Assembly (NCBI RefSeq): GCF_005877905.1
Contig: NZ_SWDV01000014.1
Location: forward strand, 124,001 to 188,000
Source: Pseudomonas nicosulfuronedens
GTDB lineage: Bacteria > Pseudomonadota > Gammaproteobacteria > Pseudomonadales > Pseudomonadaceae
Direction of reading: 5' to 3'
Length of the DNA: 64,000 nt
Positions 1-9,616 of the stretch are shown here, piece after piece. The position numbers were made by a program, and so were the translations under genes. Each line of letters begins with the position of its first letter. Position 1 is the first letter of the stretch. Below the pieces are notes generated by a model. The model was not told where the DNA came from, made no database searches, and saw nothing but the letters and a program-made list of their open reading frames with translations.

Positions 1-1
1 G

Positions 2-673
2 CGCTACAAGCGCCTGGTGAAGGGCGTGGCGAACAAGCACGGGCTGCAGGCCTGCTTCATGGCCAAGCCGTTCGGCGACCGCGCGGGCTCCGGCATGCAC
101 CTGCACGTCAGCCTGGCGGATGCCGAGGGCAACAACCTCTACGCCAGCGAAGACATTCACGGCACCCCGCTGCTGCGCCACTCCATCGGCGGCATGATGG
201 CGCGTCTGCTGGACTCCCTGGCGATCTTCTGCCCCAACGCCAACTCCTTCCGCCGCTTCCAGGCCAACAGCTACGCGCCACTGGCCAAGAGCTGGGGCGT
301 GAACAACCGCACCGTGTCGTTCCGCGTGCCCGGCGGCCCGGCCAAGAGCCGGCACATCGAGCACCGCATCTGCGGCGCCGACGCCAACCCGTACCTCGCC
401 GCGGCGGCGATCCTCGCGGCCATCCACGAAGGCATCCGCGAGCAGATCGATCCGGGCGCGCCCATCGTCGGCAACGGCTACGAGCAGGCCACCGAGTTCC
501 TCCCCACCGACTGGCTCACTGCGCTGCGCGCGCTGGAGTCTTCCACCTGGGCGCGCGAAGCACTGGGCGAGGAGTTCCTCAAGGTGTTCCTGGCGATCAA
601 GTGGGAAGAGTTCCGCCAGTTCATGGGCGAAGTCGGCGAGCAGGACTGGCGCTGGTACCTGCACCACGCGTGA
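2..673 (+). CDS. Glutamine synthetase family protein, gamma-glutamylputrescine synthetase type (3' part only)
   Basis: The gene runs in from the left edge, so only the C-terminal 223 residues are visible, ending at TGA 671-673. The visible part is the GS catalytic domain: the HLHVSL strand, the NRTVSFRVPGG block and the EHR...ADANPYL block are typical of type III/PuuA-like ligases rather than GlnA. Such enzymes join glutamate to putrescine or other amines using ATP, the first step of the gamma-glutamyl polyamine route. The SDR gene downstream is in the same direction but 309 bp away beyond a REP element. The exact amine substrate cannot be told from this fragment. Confidence 0.85.
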   Translation, partial: RYKRLVKGVANKHGLQACFMAKPFGDRAGSGMHLHVSLADAEGNNLYASEDIHGTPLLRHSIGGMMARLLDSLAIFCPNANSFRRFQANSYAPLAKSWGVNNRTVSFRVPGGPAKSRHIEHRICGADANPYLAAAAILAAIHEGIREQIDPGAPIVGNGYEQATEFLPTDWLTALRALESSTWAREALGEEFLKVFLAIKWEEFRQFMGEVGEQDWRWYLHHA

Positions 674-708
674 TCGCAGGCCGTATCGGCAAAGACGAAA
701 CGGCTCTT

Positions 709-775
709 GTAGGAGCGAGCTTGCTCGCGAACAAGCTCCAACGCTGAGGCGTTCGCGAGCAAGCTCGCTCCCACA
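709..775. repeat. REP-like inverted repeat, first copy
   Basis: GTAGGAGCGAGCTTGCTCGC faces GCGAGCAAGCTCGCTCCCAC across a short spacer, giving a long imperfect palindrome. It is one of about nine copies in the window. It lies between the synthetase stop and the SDR gene. The rest of the 674-982 gap shows no convincing ORF; AGGGAG at 963-968 is the ribosome binding site of the SDR gene. Confidence 0.9.
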
Positions 776-982
776 GGGACAGCAACCCTCGATGCCTCCG
801 ATCCGCTCACCCGCCGACACGCAAAAGACTTACGAAAAATTTACCCTGCCAGAGTGAAGATTCTGGTCTTTTCTTGGTCAGTAGTTCCACGGGGCGCGGC
901 TGAGCGTTTCCGTGGTCAAAGCGGCGCCGCCGGTCTGCCTGCCGGCCGCCGTTCCCTCTCAGGCAGGGAGAACCCGTAGACA

Positions 983-1741
983 ATGAGCACTCCTGTCGTA
1001 CTGATCACCGGCGCCGCCGGTGGCCTCGGAAAAGCCATCGCCAAACGTTTCGCCCAAAGCCACTGGCGCATCGCCGCCACCGACGTGGACAAAGCCGGCC
1101 TGCATGCCCTCAATGCCCAGGTCCCGCTGGACGCCAGCGCCGTTGCCGACCTGCGACGCTCCGACAACTGCCACAGCCTGGTCTCCGACATTCTCGCCCG
1201 CACCGGTCGCCTCGACGCCCTGGTGAACGCCGCCGGTGTCTGGCGCGAAGGCCCGGTAGAAGACTTCAACGAGGACGACTTCGACCTGGTCATGGGCGTG
1301 AACCTCAAGGCCGCGTTCTACATGTGCCAGGCCGCCACGCCGTACCTCAAGGAAAACCACGGCTGCATCGTCAACATCTCCAGCGATTCCGGCCGCCAGG
1401 CCTATCGCGGCTCGGCGGCCTACTGCGCAAGCAAGGCGGCGCTGACCATGCTGACCCGCACCCTGGCGCTGGAACTGGCCGAGCAGAAGGTCCGGGTCAA
1501 CGCCATCTCCCCGGCCGACATTGCCACGCCGATGCTCGACTACCAGGCCGAGCGCTACGGGCAGGGCAATCCGGACGGCTACAAGCGAGCCCTGCTGAAG
1601 GATTATCCACAGGGCAAGGTGGCGCGCTTCATCCGTCCCGAGGAAGTCGCCGAACTGGTCTGGTACCTGTGCAAGCCGGAATCCGAGGCCATCACCGGCG
1701 CGGACCTGGCCATCGACTTCGGCCTTTCCGCCGGGCGCTGA
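983..1741 (+). CDS. SDR family oxidoreductase
   Basis: A 252-residue classical short-chain dehydrogenase/reductase. The N-terminal Rossmann motif TGAAGGLG lies at about residues 8-15, an NAAG motif at about 84, and the catalytic YxxxK (YCASK) at about 149. The length is normal for the family. An AGGGAG ribosome binding site sits 15-20 bp before the ATG. From memory PAO1 PA5521 is an SDR in the same neighbourhood. Substrate unknown; proximity to a polyamine ligase does not prove a shared pathway. A strong terminator follows directly. Confidence 0.85.
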   Translation: MSTPVVLITGAAGGLGKAIAKRFAQSHWRIAATDVDKAGLHALNAQVPLDASAVADLRRSDNCHSLVSDILARTGRLDALVNAAGVWREGPVEDFNEDDFDLVMGVNLKAAFYMCQAATPYLKENHGCIVNISSDSGRQAYRGSAAYCASKAALTMLTRTLALELAEQKVRVNAISPADIATPMLDYQAERYGQGNPDGYKRALLKDYPQGKVARFIRPEEVAELVWYLCKPESEAITGADLAIDFGLSAGR

Positions 1742-1757
1742 ACCGGCCAACAAACGA

Positions 1758-1784
1758 ACGGGCGACCAGGGGTCGCCCGTTTTC
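1758..1784 (+). terminator. Intrinsic terminator of the SDR gene
   Basis: A perfect 10-bp stem ACGGGCGACC / GGTCGCCCGT with an AGG loop (1758-1780) followed by TTTTCG. It ends transcription of the SDR gene before the thioesterase. Confidence 0.85.
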
Positions 1785-1943
1785 GTTCGAAGCGTTGATC
1801 GAACGGCGGATGCACCGCTGGCGAAGGGTCCACTGGCGCCGCTGGCCAATCAGGGATATAGAAAAAACTGTGTCGCCAGCCGCACTCCGGTTGTCCAGAG
1901 TGAGGCCCTTTCCTTTTCCCAAGATGATTCCGAAGAGAATTCC

Positions 1944-2423
1944 ATGGAACCTGGCAACCACCAGCTCAGCATGACCGTCCTGATGACCCCCGACATGGCC
2001 AACTTCTCCGGCAATGTCCACGGAGGCACCCTGCTCAAGTACCTCGACGAGGTCGCCTACGCCTGCGCCAGCCGCTATGCCGGCTACTACGTGGTGACAC
2101 TGTCGGTGGACCAGGTGATCTTCCGCCAGCCGATCCACGTCGGCGAACTGGTCACCTTCCTTGCCTCGGTGAACTACACCGGCCGCACCTCCATGGAGAT
2201 CGGCGTGAAAGTGGTCACCGAGAACATCCGCGAGAAATCCGTGCGCCACACCAACAGCTGCTTCTTCACCATGGTGGCGCTGGACGACGACCGCAAGCCG
2301 ATCGAGGTGCCACAACTCGACCCACAGACCAAGGACGAGAAACGTCGCTTCGCCCAGGCCCAGCAACGCCGACAGATTCGCCAGGAGCTGGAACAGCGCT
2401 ACCAGGAGCTTCGCGACGAATAA
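1944..2423 (+). CDS. Acyl-CoA thioesterase, hotdog fold
   Basis: A 159-residue single-domain hotdog protein of the YciA/acyl-CoA hydrolase type. Near the N-terminus MTVLMTPDMANFSGNVHGG carries the usual N-x-x-x-x-HGG active-site region, followed by LLKYLDEVAY. The C-terminus (after about residue 125) is a charged, probably helical extension rich in Q, R and E. The ATG at 1944 has a GAAGAGA ribosome binding site. It likely hydrolyses acyl-CoA thioesters in the cytoplasm; chain-length preference is unknown. Confidence 0.85.
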   Translation: MEPGNHQLSMTVLMTPDMANFSGNVHGGTLLKYLDEVAYACASRYAGYYVVTLSVDQVIFRQPIHVGELVTFLASVNYTGRTSMEIGVKVVTENIREKSVRHTNSCFFTMVALDDDRKPIEVPQLDPQTKDEKRRFAQAQQRRQIRQELEQRYQELRDE

Positions 2424-2632
2424 GCGACGTTCACGACATTTCCTGAAAAGAAATCCCGCGTGTCGCGGAAATTTCCCAATGCGTCAACAGGTTACCCTTG
2501 CGTGAAAGCAAGGTAGGAATTCATTACTACGCCTAAACTTTTCACACGCGGGTTTGCCCCCGTGACCCACCGTCGAGCGACCCGGTGCTGATACGCAGTC
2601 CGGTCGCTCCCTGAGTGCCCGGAGCCCAGACC

Positions 2633-4336
2633 ATGCATCACACCCCGCTACTGACCACCCTCGCCGTCGGCTTCGTGCTGGCCTTCGTCCTCGGCGCCCT
2701 GGCCAACCGCCTGCGCATCTCGCCACTGGTGGGCTACCTGCTCGCCGGCGTACTGGCCGGCCCCTTCACCCCCGGTTATGTCGCCGACCAGGCGCTGTCC
2801 ACGGAGATCGCCGAACTGGGCGTGATCCTGCTGATGTTCGGCGTCGGCCTGCACTTCTCGCTCAAGGACCTGTTGTCGGTAAAAGCCATCGCCATTCCCG
2901 GCGCGGTGGTGCAGATCGGCGTCGCCACCCTGCTCGGCCTGGGCCTGGCCTGGATGATGGGTTGGAACTTCGGCGGTGGTCTGGTCTTCGGCCTCGCGCT
3001 GTCGGTGGCCAGTACCGTCGTGCTGCTGCGAGCGCTGGAGCAGCGCCAGCTGATCGACACCAAGCGCGGGCGCATCGCCATCGGCTGGCTGATCGTCGAG
3101 GACCTCGCCATGGTCCTCACCCTGGTCCTGCTGCCGGCGCTGGCTGGCTCGTTGGGCGGCACCTCCGACGGTGGCGACGGCGGCCTGCTGATGCCGATCC
3201 TGCTGACCCTGGGCAAGGTCGCCGCCTTCGTTGCGGTGATGATCCTGGGCGGCCGCCGCTTCGTACCCTGGGTACTGGAGCGTGTCGCGAAAACCGGCTC
3301 GCGCGAACTGTTCACCCTCGCCGTGCTGGCCATCGCGCTGGGCATCGCCTATGGCTCGGCGGTGATCTTCGGCGTGTCCTTCGCCCTGGGCGCCTTCTTC
3401 GCCGGGATGATCCTCAACGAATCCGAGCTCAGCCACGAGGCGGCGGAAAACTCGCTGCCGCTGCGCGACGCCTTCGCCGTCCTGTTCTTCGTCTCCGTCG
3501 GCATGCTGTTCAACCCGGCGATCCTGATCCACGAGCCGCTGCCGGTGCTGGCCACCTTCCTGGTGATCGTCTTCGGCAAGTCGGTGGCGGCCTACGTCAT
3601 CGTGCGCATGTTCGGCCACCCCAACAGCACCGCGCTGACCATCGCCGCGAGCCTGGCGCAGATCGGCGAGTTCTCCTTCATCCTGGTCGGTCTGGGCGTG
3701 ACCCTGAACCTGCTGCCCGAAGCCGGCCGCGACCTGGTGCTGGCCGGCGCAATCCTGTCGATCCTGGTCAACCCGCTGCTGTTCATCGCCATCGACCGCC
3801 TGCAGGCGCGCCAGGAGCAGAAGGCCGAGAACGACCCCGGCGTGGTCCAGGTGGAGGCGCCGGATCTGCCGCCACCGGTGCTGGAAGAGAACCACGCCAT
3901 CCTCATTGGCCACGGCCGCGTTGGTGCGCTGGTCAGCGAGCGCCTGCGCAAGGACAAGGTCCCGGTGGTGGTGATCGAGGACAAGCGCGAGAAGGCCGCC
4001 GAACTGCGCGAGCACGGTCTCTGCGTGGTGGTCGGCAATGCCGCCAATCCCGATGTCCTGAACCAGGCCAACATCACCTCGGCGCGCTGGCTGCTGATCG
4101 CCATCCCCAACGGCTTCGAGGCCGGGACGATCTCCAGCCATGCGCGGGCGATCAACCCGAACCTGGATATCATCGCCCGCGCCCACTTCGACGCCGAGGT
4201 GGACTACCTGGAGCAGAACGGTGCCAACCTGGTGATCATGGGCGAGCGGGAAATCGCCCGCGGCATGGTCGAGCGGGTCGAGCGCGAGGACGCCACCACG
4301 GCGCCCAGCGACGACCACCTGCCGCAGTCGGCCTGA
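2633..4336 (+). CDS. Kef/YbaL-type cation:proton antiporter with RCK domain
   Basis: A 567-residue inner-membrane protein. Residues 1-390 form the Na+/H+ exchanger-like core with about 12 hydrophobic segments. Residues from about 415 form a TrkA-N (RCK) nucleotide-binding domain with the motif ILIGHGRVGALV and a VIEDK end strand. I chose ATG 2633, not the in-frame GTG 2615, because GGAG at 2621-2624 is spaced 8 bp from 2633. The family exports K+ (or Na+) in exchange for H+. From memory PA5518 occupies this position in PAO1. It ends 4 bp before the next gene, so the two are probably co-transcribed. Confidence 0.88.
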   Translation: MHHTPLLTTLAVGFVLAFVLGALANRLRISPLVGYLLAGVLAGPFTPGYVADQALSTEIAELGVILLMFGVGLHFSLKDLLSVKAIAIPGAVVQIGVATLLGLGLAWMMGWNFGGGLVFGLALSVASTVVLLRALEQRQLIDTKRGRIAIGWLIVEDLAMVLTLVLLPALAGSLGGTSDGGDGGLLMPILLTLGKVAAFVAVMILGGRRFVPWVLERVAKTGSRELFTLAVLAIALGIAYGSAVIFGVSFALGAFFAGMILNESELSHEAAENSLPLRDAFAVLFFVSVGMLFNPAILIHEPLPVLATFLVIVFGKSVAAYVIVRMFGHPNSTALTIAASLAQIGEFSFILVGLGVTLNLLPEAGRDLVLAGAILSILVNPLLFIAIDRLQARQEQKAENDPGVVQVEAPDLPPPVLEENHAILIGHGRVGALVSERLRKDKVPVVVIEDKREKAAELREHGLCVVVGNAANPDVLNQANITSARWLLIAIPNGFEAGTISSHARAINPNLDIIARAHFDAEVDYLEQNGANLVIMGEREIARGMVERVEREDATTAPSDDHLPQSA

Positions 4337-4340
4337 CGCC

Positions 4341-4925
4341 ATGCTGCGCCGGCTCTATGACTGGACCATGCGCCTGGCGGGACATCCGCGGGCAGAGCTG
4401 GCGCTGGGCGGGGTGACCTTCGCCGAGAGTTCGTTCTTCCCCATCCCACCGGACGCGCTGCTGGTGCCGATGGTCCTGGCCAACCGCGCCAAGGCCTGGC
4501 GCTATGCGGCGATCTGCATCGTCAGTTCGGTGCTGGGCGGTATCGCCGGCTACTTCATCGGCCTGCTGCTGTTCGAAACGGTGGGCCAGGCGATCCTCGC
4601 CTTCTACGGCCTGCAGGAGAACTTCGCCGAGGTCGCCGAGCGCTACAACGAGCTCGGCTGGCTGATGGTGCTGCTGGGCGGCGGCTTCACGCCGCTGCCC
4701 TACAAGCTGATCACCCTGACCAGCGGGGTGACCCAGCTGGACCTGGTGCTGTTCATCGCCTTGAGCGTGGTGGCGCGCACCCTGCGCTTCGCCGCCACCT
4801 GCGCGCTGCTGTTCTGGGCCGGCCCGGCACTGCGCGAAGCCATCGAGAAGCGCCTGGGGCTGGCGTTCGGGCTGCTGACGGCGATGGTGGTGGGCGGGTT
4901 GCTGCTGGGCAAGTACATGCTCTGA
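4341..4925 (+). CDS. YqaA/DedA-like VTT-domain membrane protein
   Basis: A 194-residue integral membrane protein with about four hydrophobic segments. The SSFFPIPPDALLVPM motif near residue 30 and the GGGFTPLPYKLITLTSG motif near residue 113 are the re-entrant-loop signatures of the SNARE-associated/VTT (DedA, YqaA) family. Members are linked to membrane lipid or ion homeostasis, but the transported substrate here is unknown. It starts 4 bp after the Kef-type gene and is likely in its operon. Confidence 0.8.
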   Translation: MLRRLYDWTMRLAGHPRAELALGGVTFAESSFFPIPPDALLVPMVLANRAKAWRYAAICIVSSVLGGIAGYFIGLLLFETVGQAILAFYGLQENFAEVAERYNELGWLMVLLGGGFTPLPYKLITLTSGVTQLDLVLFIALSVVARTLRFAATCALLFWAGPALREAIEKRLGLAFGLLTAMVVGGLLLGKYML

Positions 4926-4935
4926 ACCGTTCTTC

Positions 4936-5013
4936 GTAGGAGCGAGCTTGCTCGCGAACCGCCCAACGCCCAGAGCCACCGGTAAATTAATTCGCGAGCA
5001 AGCTCGCTCCTAC
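4936..5013. repeat. REP-like inverted repeat
   Basis: Complete copy with both GTAGGAGCGAGCTTGCTCGC arms and a 35-40 bp spacer. It sits between convergent genes (stop of the VTT gene and stop of pdxY), the usual place for such elements. Confidence 0.9.
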
Positions 5014-5042
5014 AGGGGAAGTACGGCGAGCTGGACATGCCC

Positions 5043-5912
5043 TCACCCCATCTTCACCGCCTCGAACTTCACCCGCGGGTGGGCGATGCGATCCTGCGCG
5101 CGCACCAGCTCCAGCTCGTAGCTGCCGCAGGCCTGGGTTTCCAGCAGCACCTCGTGCACGGCGGCGGCGCAGAACTCGAAGGCAGTGCGCAGATCATCGC
5201 CCAGCAGCAGGCGGGCGAGGAACAGCCCGGATGTCAGGTCGCCCACGCCCACCGGCTGGCGCGGGAAGGCCAGCAGCGGGCGGCGCAGGTGCCAGGTCTC
5301 GTCCAGGGTCACCAGCAGCATTTCGAAGGCGTCCGCCGGCTTGCCGGGGTAGTTCAGGTGCTTCACCAGGATCGCCTTCGGGCCACGTACCAGCAAGCCA
5401 CGGGCCATCGCCGCGCAGTCCTCCAGGGAGGTCGGCTGGCGGTCGCAGAAGCTGTCCAGCTCCAGTTGGTTGGGGCACAGGTAGTCGGCCACGGCAGCAG
5501 CCTCGTGGAGCAGGAACTCGCCGACTTCCGGGGCGACGATGCAGCCCTTCTCCGGATGGCCCATCACCGGGTCGCACAGATAAACGGCGCGCGGGTTCAC
5601 TTCGCGGATGCGGCGCACCACTTCGAGGATCGAGCGGCCCTGCGCCGCGCTGCCCAGGTAGCCCGAGAGCACCGCATCGCAGTTGCCCAGCTCGCCAATG
5701 GCGGCGATGCCATCCACCAGCGCGGGAATCTGCTCCGGCGGCAGCACCTGGCCGGTCCAGTGGCCATACTGGGTATGGTTGGAGAACTGCACGGTGTTCA
5801 GCGGCCAGACGTTCACCCCGACGCGTCGCATGGGGAACTCGGCAGCGCTGTTGCCTGCATGGCCGAAGACGACGTGGGACTGGATGGCGAGAACGTGGGG
5901 AGTGCGCGGCAT
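5043..5912 (-). CDS. pdxY: Pyridoxal kinase PdxY
   Basis: A 289-residue ribokinase-fold kinase that phosphorylates pyridoxal to PLP in the salvage pathway. Visible signatures are the N-terminal [18 protein letters not shown], the [10 protein letters not shown] block and the anion-hole/active-site [11 protein letters not shown] near the C-terminus. Starting at ATG 5912 ([10 protein letters not shown]) gives the length normal for PdxY (about 287); an upstream in-frame ATG at 5957 would add 15 non-conserved residues. From memory PA5516 is pdxY at the same place in PAO1. It is divergent from the DUF3301 gene. Confidence 0.92.
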   Translation of the reverse strand: MPRTPHVLAIQSHVVFGHAGNSAAEFPMRRVGVNVWPLNTVQFSNHTQYGHWTGQVLPPEQIPALVDGIAAIGELGNCDAVLSGYLGSAAQGRSILEVVRRIREVNPRAVYLCDPVMGHPEKGCIVAPEVGEFLLHEAAAVADYLCPNQLELDSFCDRQPTSLEDCAAMARGLLVRGPKAILVKHLNYPGKPADAFEMLLVTLDETWHLRRPLLAFPRQPVGVGDLTSGLFLARLLLGDDLRTAFEFCAAAVHEVLLETQACGSYELELVRAQDRIAHPRVKFEAVKMG

Positions 5913-6032
5913 AACGGTGTCCTGTTGCAGAATGGGCCAGTATGGGGCGCAATTCACACGCTGTGAACATCCGCCACTCGCCGCCCGGCAGTGGAGTGAG
6001 TAAGCTGGTGCGCCGATTCCGAGGAAGCCGAA

Positions 6033-6524
6033 GTGGACCTGGGCAATCTATTCATTTTCATGCTGGTCATTGCCGGCGCCGCCTGGTGGTGGCGCGCCCA
6101 CGGCATCCGCGAGCGTGCGCTGGCACTGGCCAAGCAGCACTGCGCGCGCGAGGGCGTGGAGCTGCTCGATGACGCCATGGCCCTGCAGCGCTTCCGCTTC
6201 CAGCGCGACGGCCGCGGCAACCTGCGCCTGGCCCGCGAGTACGCGTTCGAGTTCACCGCCACCGGGCAGGAGCGCTACGCCGGCACCATTGCGATGTTCG
6301 GCCAGCACCTGGGCCGCGTAGAGCTGGCGCCGTTCCGCATGGAGCCCGAGCCGCGCATGCCGGTTTCCCCCGTCGCCACCTTCCATCCCGCCGCGGCTCC
6401 GGTGGATGAAGAGATCATCGATGCGGTTTTCGACGACACCCCGCCGCCAGCGCGCCCCAAGGGTGAGGTCATCCGCCTGGACGAATGGCGCCGCGCGCAC
6501 CAGGACAAGAAAGTCGGCGACTAG
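6033..6524 (+). CDS. DUF3301-like membrane-anchored protein
   Basis: A 163-residue protein starting with GTG (6033), preceded by GAGGAA at 6021-6026. Residues 4-20 are a single N-terminal membrane anchor ([15 protein letters not shown]); the rest is soluble, with a conserved-looking [20 protein letters not shown] block and an acidic, proline-rich C-terminus. It resembles the DUF3301 family of gammaproteobacterial hypotheticals; function unknown. Its TAG stop shares the palindrome CTAG (6521-6524) with the stop of the convergent gene. Confidence 0.7.
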   Translation: MDLGNLFIFMLVIAGAAWWWRAHGIRERALALAKQHCAREGVELLDDAMALQRFRFQRDGRGNLRLAREYAFEFTATGQERYAGTIAMFGQHLGRVELAPFRMEPEPRMPVSPVATFHPAAAPVDEEIIDAVFDDTPPPARPKGEVIRLDEWRRAHQDKKVGD

Positions 6525-6874
6525 AGCTGCACGCGGATCTTCTGCCAGTGGTCCTCGGTGGCATAGGTCATCGCACGCCGCAGAACCCGGCAGCGCAACC
6601 GGTGCCAGAGTCCATGGCGCCGCCGCTGGTTGCGCCGGCAGGCCTCGAACAGCCAGTCCGGATCGAAGCCGTCCCACACTCCCGCCGTCGCCCAGGCGTT
6701 GCTCCAGACCACCGGCGCCACTTCCAGACGGTAGATCGCCTCCAGCTCGTCCACGGGCAAGCCGCTGATCGCCAGGGTCCCCGCAATGGCAGCAAGGTCC
6801 GCTGCGTCCAGCTCGGTGTCCAGCCACAACTCGGACAGCGCCAGCCAGACGGACTCGCGGGCCGGGTCGTTCAT
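6521..6874 (-). CDS. Hypothetical small protein coupled to the upstream hydrolase gene
   Basis: A 117-residue cytoplasmic protein of unknown function. ATG 6874-6872 overlaps the TGA of the upstream alpha/beta hydrolase (ATGA), which strongly suggests translational coupling and fixes the start. It begins MNDPARESVWLALSELW, has an acidic N-terminal half and an arginine-rich C-terminal part (RRNQRRRHGLWHRLRCR). No catalytic motif seen. It ends in a shared CTAG with the convergent DUF3301 gene. Confidence 0.72.
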   Translation of the reverse strand: MNDPARESVWLALSELWLDTELDAADLAAIAGTLAISGLPVDELEAIYRLEVAPVVWSNAWATAGVWDGFDPDWLFEACRRNQRRRHGLWHRLRCRVLRRAMTYATEDHWQKIRVQL

Positions 6875-7749
6875 TCGTGGCCCAGCAGGAAGCGCGAGAC
6901 TCGCTCGGCGCTCTCCTCGGGGAATTCCTGCATGAAGCAGTGGCCGCCGTCGACGCACTGGCCGCTCACCACGGTGTTCGAAGCGCACCAGCGCGCCACG
7001 GACTTGGGCACGAAGGGATAGGTGCGCTCGCCGAACAGTACCTGGGTCGGCGTCACCACCTTGTTCAGCGTCGGCCACAGGCGCTTGGGGAAGGAACTGA
7101 AGATTTCCGCCTCGCGGCTGGGCCGGCATTTCAGCTCGACACCGGCCTCGGTACGCTTCATCGCGTTCTCCACGTAGGCCCAGAGCGCGTCGTCGGTCCA
7201 ACCCTTGAAGATGCCGCGACCGTGCAGGCCGGCGTAGGCCGCTTCGCGGTCCGCCCACTGGCTGCGCCGCGAGCGCGCCTTCTGCACCATGGTGCGGCGC
7301 TTGTGCAGGCCGAGCACTTCGGAGAGCGCCATCACACCGATCATCGCCGGGGTGAAGAGCACCGGGTCGAGCAGCACGGCGCGACGGAACAACTCGGGAT
7401 GGCGACCGAGGATCAGGCTGCTGAGCACGCCGCCAAAGCTGTGCCCTGCAGCGTAATGCGGCACGTCGCCGAATACCGGGTTGCCGGCCTGGAAGGCCTC
7501 CACCGCCATCTCGGCGTTACGGTTCCAGCCGTGGAAACGCCCGCCATGGTCACTGTCGCCATGGCCCTGGACGTCGCACAGCCAGAGGTCGAAATCCTTG
7601 GCCAGCACCTTGAGCATCGGCTCGTAGGCGCGGCCGCAGAAGCCATTGCCATGCAGGAAGTGCAGCAGCGGCTTGCCACTGGGCTCGCTGCGCCAACCGC
7701 GCAGGGTGAAACCGGCGGACCCTTCGTGGGTCCAGGACGACAACTGCAT
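6871..7749 (-). CDS. Alpha/beta hydrolase
   Basis: A 292-residue alpha/beta hydrolase. The HGNGF oxyanion loop lies near residue 34, the nucleophile elbow GHSFGG at about 103, a DPV acid region at about 129 and a C-terminal GGHCF that carries the likely catalytic His. No signal peptide. Substrate unknown. It forms a two-gene unit with the downstream 117-residue protein (ATGA overlap) and is divergent from mifS, only about 100 bp away. Confidence 0.83.
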   Translation of the reverse strand: MQLSSWTHEGSAGFTLRGWRSEPSGKPLLHFLHGNGFCGRAYEPMLKVLAKDFDLWLCDVQGHGDSDHGGRFHGWNRNAEMAVEAFQAGNPVFGDVPHYAAGHSFGGVLSSLILGRHPELFRRAVLLDPVLFTPAMIGVMALSEVLGLHKRRTMVQKARSRRSQWADREAAYAGLHGRGIFKGWTDDALWAYVENAMKRTEAGVELKCRPSREAEIFSSFPKRLWPTLNKVVTPTQVLFGERTYPFVPKSVARWCASNTVVSGQCVDGGHCFMQEFPEESAERVSRFLLGHE

Positions 7750-7852
7750 CGAAGCTCTCCATCGGGATGCGGCAGTTTAGCGAGGCAGCGGGGCGCCGGA
7801 CCAGCGCGTGGTCATGCTATTGTCGCCGACCGTTGGTCGAACACCGTCGAAC

Positions 7853-9616
7853 ATGTCGCCTGCCCGCCCTCTTCGCCTGCTGCTGATCTGCCTGCTCCTG
7901 CTGGCCGGGCTGGTGCTGTCGGTATTCTGGGCCGGCGAAAAGGCGCGGCACCGCGCGCTATTGGCCGAGGCAGAAGCCGCCCACGAACAGCTCGGCCTCT
8001 ATGCCAACTCCCTGCACACCCTGATCGAGCGTTTCCGCAGCATCCCCGCCGTGCTGGCGCTGGACCCGGAGCTGCGCGCGGCCATGCGCGGCCCGGTGAC
8101 CGGCGAGCTGCAGCACCGGCTCAACCTCAAGCTGCAGGAAATCAACGGCGCGGCGCGCTCCTCGACCCTGGAGCTGCTGGACCACACCGGCCTCGCCGTG
8201 GCCGCCAGCAACTGGAACCTGCCGGTCAGCTACGTCGGCCACAACTACGGCTTCCGCCCCTACTTCCGCCAGACCATTGCCCAGGGCGCCGGGCGCTTCT
8301 ACGCCGTCGGCGTGACCAGCGGGATTCCCGGCTACTTCCTGTCCAACGCCCTGCGCGACGACGACGGCCGCTTCCTCGGCGCCATCGTGGTCAAGCTGGA
8401 GTTCCCCGACCTCGAGCGGCAGTGGAGCCAGACCCCGGACGTGGTACTGGTGAGTGACAGCAAGGGCGTGGTGTTCCTCGCCAACCACCCGCGCTGGCGC
8501 TACCGCGAACTGATGCCGCTGGACGCCGTGGCCCGCGCCGAGATGGCCGACACCCGCCAGTACCACAAGCAGCCACTCAGCGCGCTGCCGCACCGGACGC
8601 TGGAAACCCTCGGCGAACACGCGCGCATGGTCCGCGTCGACGGCCAGGACATCAGCGGCGACTACCTCTGGCAATCGGTCGGTCTGCCGGAAGACGAGTG
8701 GACCCTGCACCTGCTGCGCAATCCCCACGGCGTGCAGTCCGACGTCACCAGTGCGCGGCTGGCCGCCGCCGGCGTCTGGCTGGCGCTGGTGTTCCTCGTG
8801 CTCTGGCTGCAACAGCGCCGCCGCCTCGCCCGCCTGCGCCAGCGCAATCAGGAAGAGCTGGAGCGTCTGGTCGAACAGCGCACCGCCGCCCTGCGCACCG
8901 CCCAGGATGGCCTGGTACAGGCCGCCAAGCTGGCCGCGCTGGGGCAGATGTCCGCCGCGCTGGCCCATGAGATCAACCAGCCGCTCACCGCCCAGCGCAT
9001 GCAGCTGGCCAGCGTACGCCTGCTGCTCGACGCCGGCCGCCAGGACGACGCCCGCGCCGCGCTGGTGCGCGTGGATGAACTGCTCGAACGCATGGCCGCG
9101 CTCACCGGCCACCTGAAGACCTTCGCCCGCAAGACACCCGGCGGCCTGCGCGAGCGCATCGAGCTGGGCCACGTCATCGAACAGGCGCTGCAGCTGCTGG
9201 CCGTGCGCATCCGCAGCGAGGGCGTGGAGATCCATCAGCACCTCGACCTGCCCGCCTGTGTGCTGGGCGACGCGATCCGCCTGGAACAGGTGCTGGTCAA
9301 CCTGATCCGTAATGCCCTGGACGCGGTGGCCAGCAGTGACCGGCCACGCATCGAGCTGACCCTGCGCCGCGAAGACGACCAATGGTGCCTGGAGGTGGCC
9401 GACAACGGCCCGGGCATCGACGACGAACACCTGGCCAGCGTCTTCGACCCCTTCTTCACCACCAAGCCGATGGGCGAAGGACTGGGCCTGGGGCTGGCGG
9501 TATCCTATGGCATCGTCCACGAACTCGGCGGGCGCCTCGGCGCCGCCAACCAGCCCACCGGCGGCGCGGTGTTCCGCCTGAACCTGCCGGCCGCCAGCGA
9601 AGAAAGAAGACCATGA
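7853..9616 (+). CDS. mifS: Sensor histidine kinase MifS (DctB type)
   Basis: A 587-residue membrane kinase. A transmembrane helix spans residues 7-23 (LRLLLICLLLLAGLVLSVF); a long periplasmic Cache-like domain follows; a second helix spans about 300-318; then a coiled coil, HisKA with ALAHEINQPL (His phosphoacceptor) and an HATPase domain with NLIRNALDAV, DNGPGID and GLGLAVSYGI. I used ATG 7853 rather than 7808 because the signal-anchor then lies at the N-terminus. It overlaps mifR by ATGA. Neighbouring pdxY and the Kef-type gene support MifS; in P. aeruginosa MifSR with RpoN controls alpha-ketoglutarate uptake and biofilm growth. AauS or DctB remain alternatives. Confidence 0.78.
   Translation: MSPARPLRLLLICLLLLAGLVLSVFWAGEKARHRALLAEAEAAHEQLGLYANSLHTLIERFRSIPAVLALDPELRAAMRGPVTGELQHRLNLKLQEINGAARSSTLELLDHTGLAVAASNWNLPVSYVGHNYGFRPYFRQTIAQGAGRFYAVGVTSGIPGYFLSNALRDDDGRFLGAIVVKLEFPDLERQWSQTPDVVLVSDSKGVVFLANHPRWRYRELMPLDAVARAEMADTRQYHKQPLSALPHRTLETLGEHARMVRVDGQDISGDYLWQSVGLPEDEWTLHLLRNPHGVQSDVTSARLAAAGVWLALVFLVLWLQQRRRLARLRQRNQEELERLVEQRTAALRTAQDGLVQAAKLAALGQMSAALAHEINQPLTAQRMQLASVRLLLDAGRQDDARAALVRVDELLERMAALTGHLKTFARKTPGGLRERIELGHVIEQALQLLAVRIRSEGVEIHQHLDLPACVLGDAIRLEQVLVNLIRNALDAVASSDRPRIELTLRREDDQWCLEVADNGPGIDDEHLASVFDPFFTTKPMGEGLGLGLAVSYGIVHELGGRLGAANQPTGGAVFRLNLPAASEERRP

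Noticed and set aside
2440-2476. CCGCG-TGT-CGCGG hairpin after the thioesterase considered as a terminator
   Set aside because: Short stem with mismatches and no T run; too weak to list.
2648-4342. Long minus-strand frame opposite the Kef-type antiporter
   Set aside because: Composition is G/A/Q/H-rich as expected for antisense of GC-rich coding DNA; no domain or ribosome binding site.
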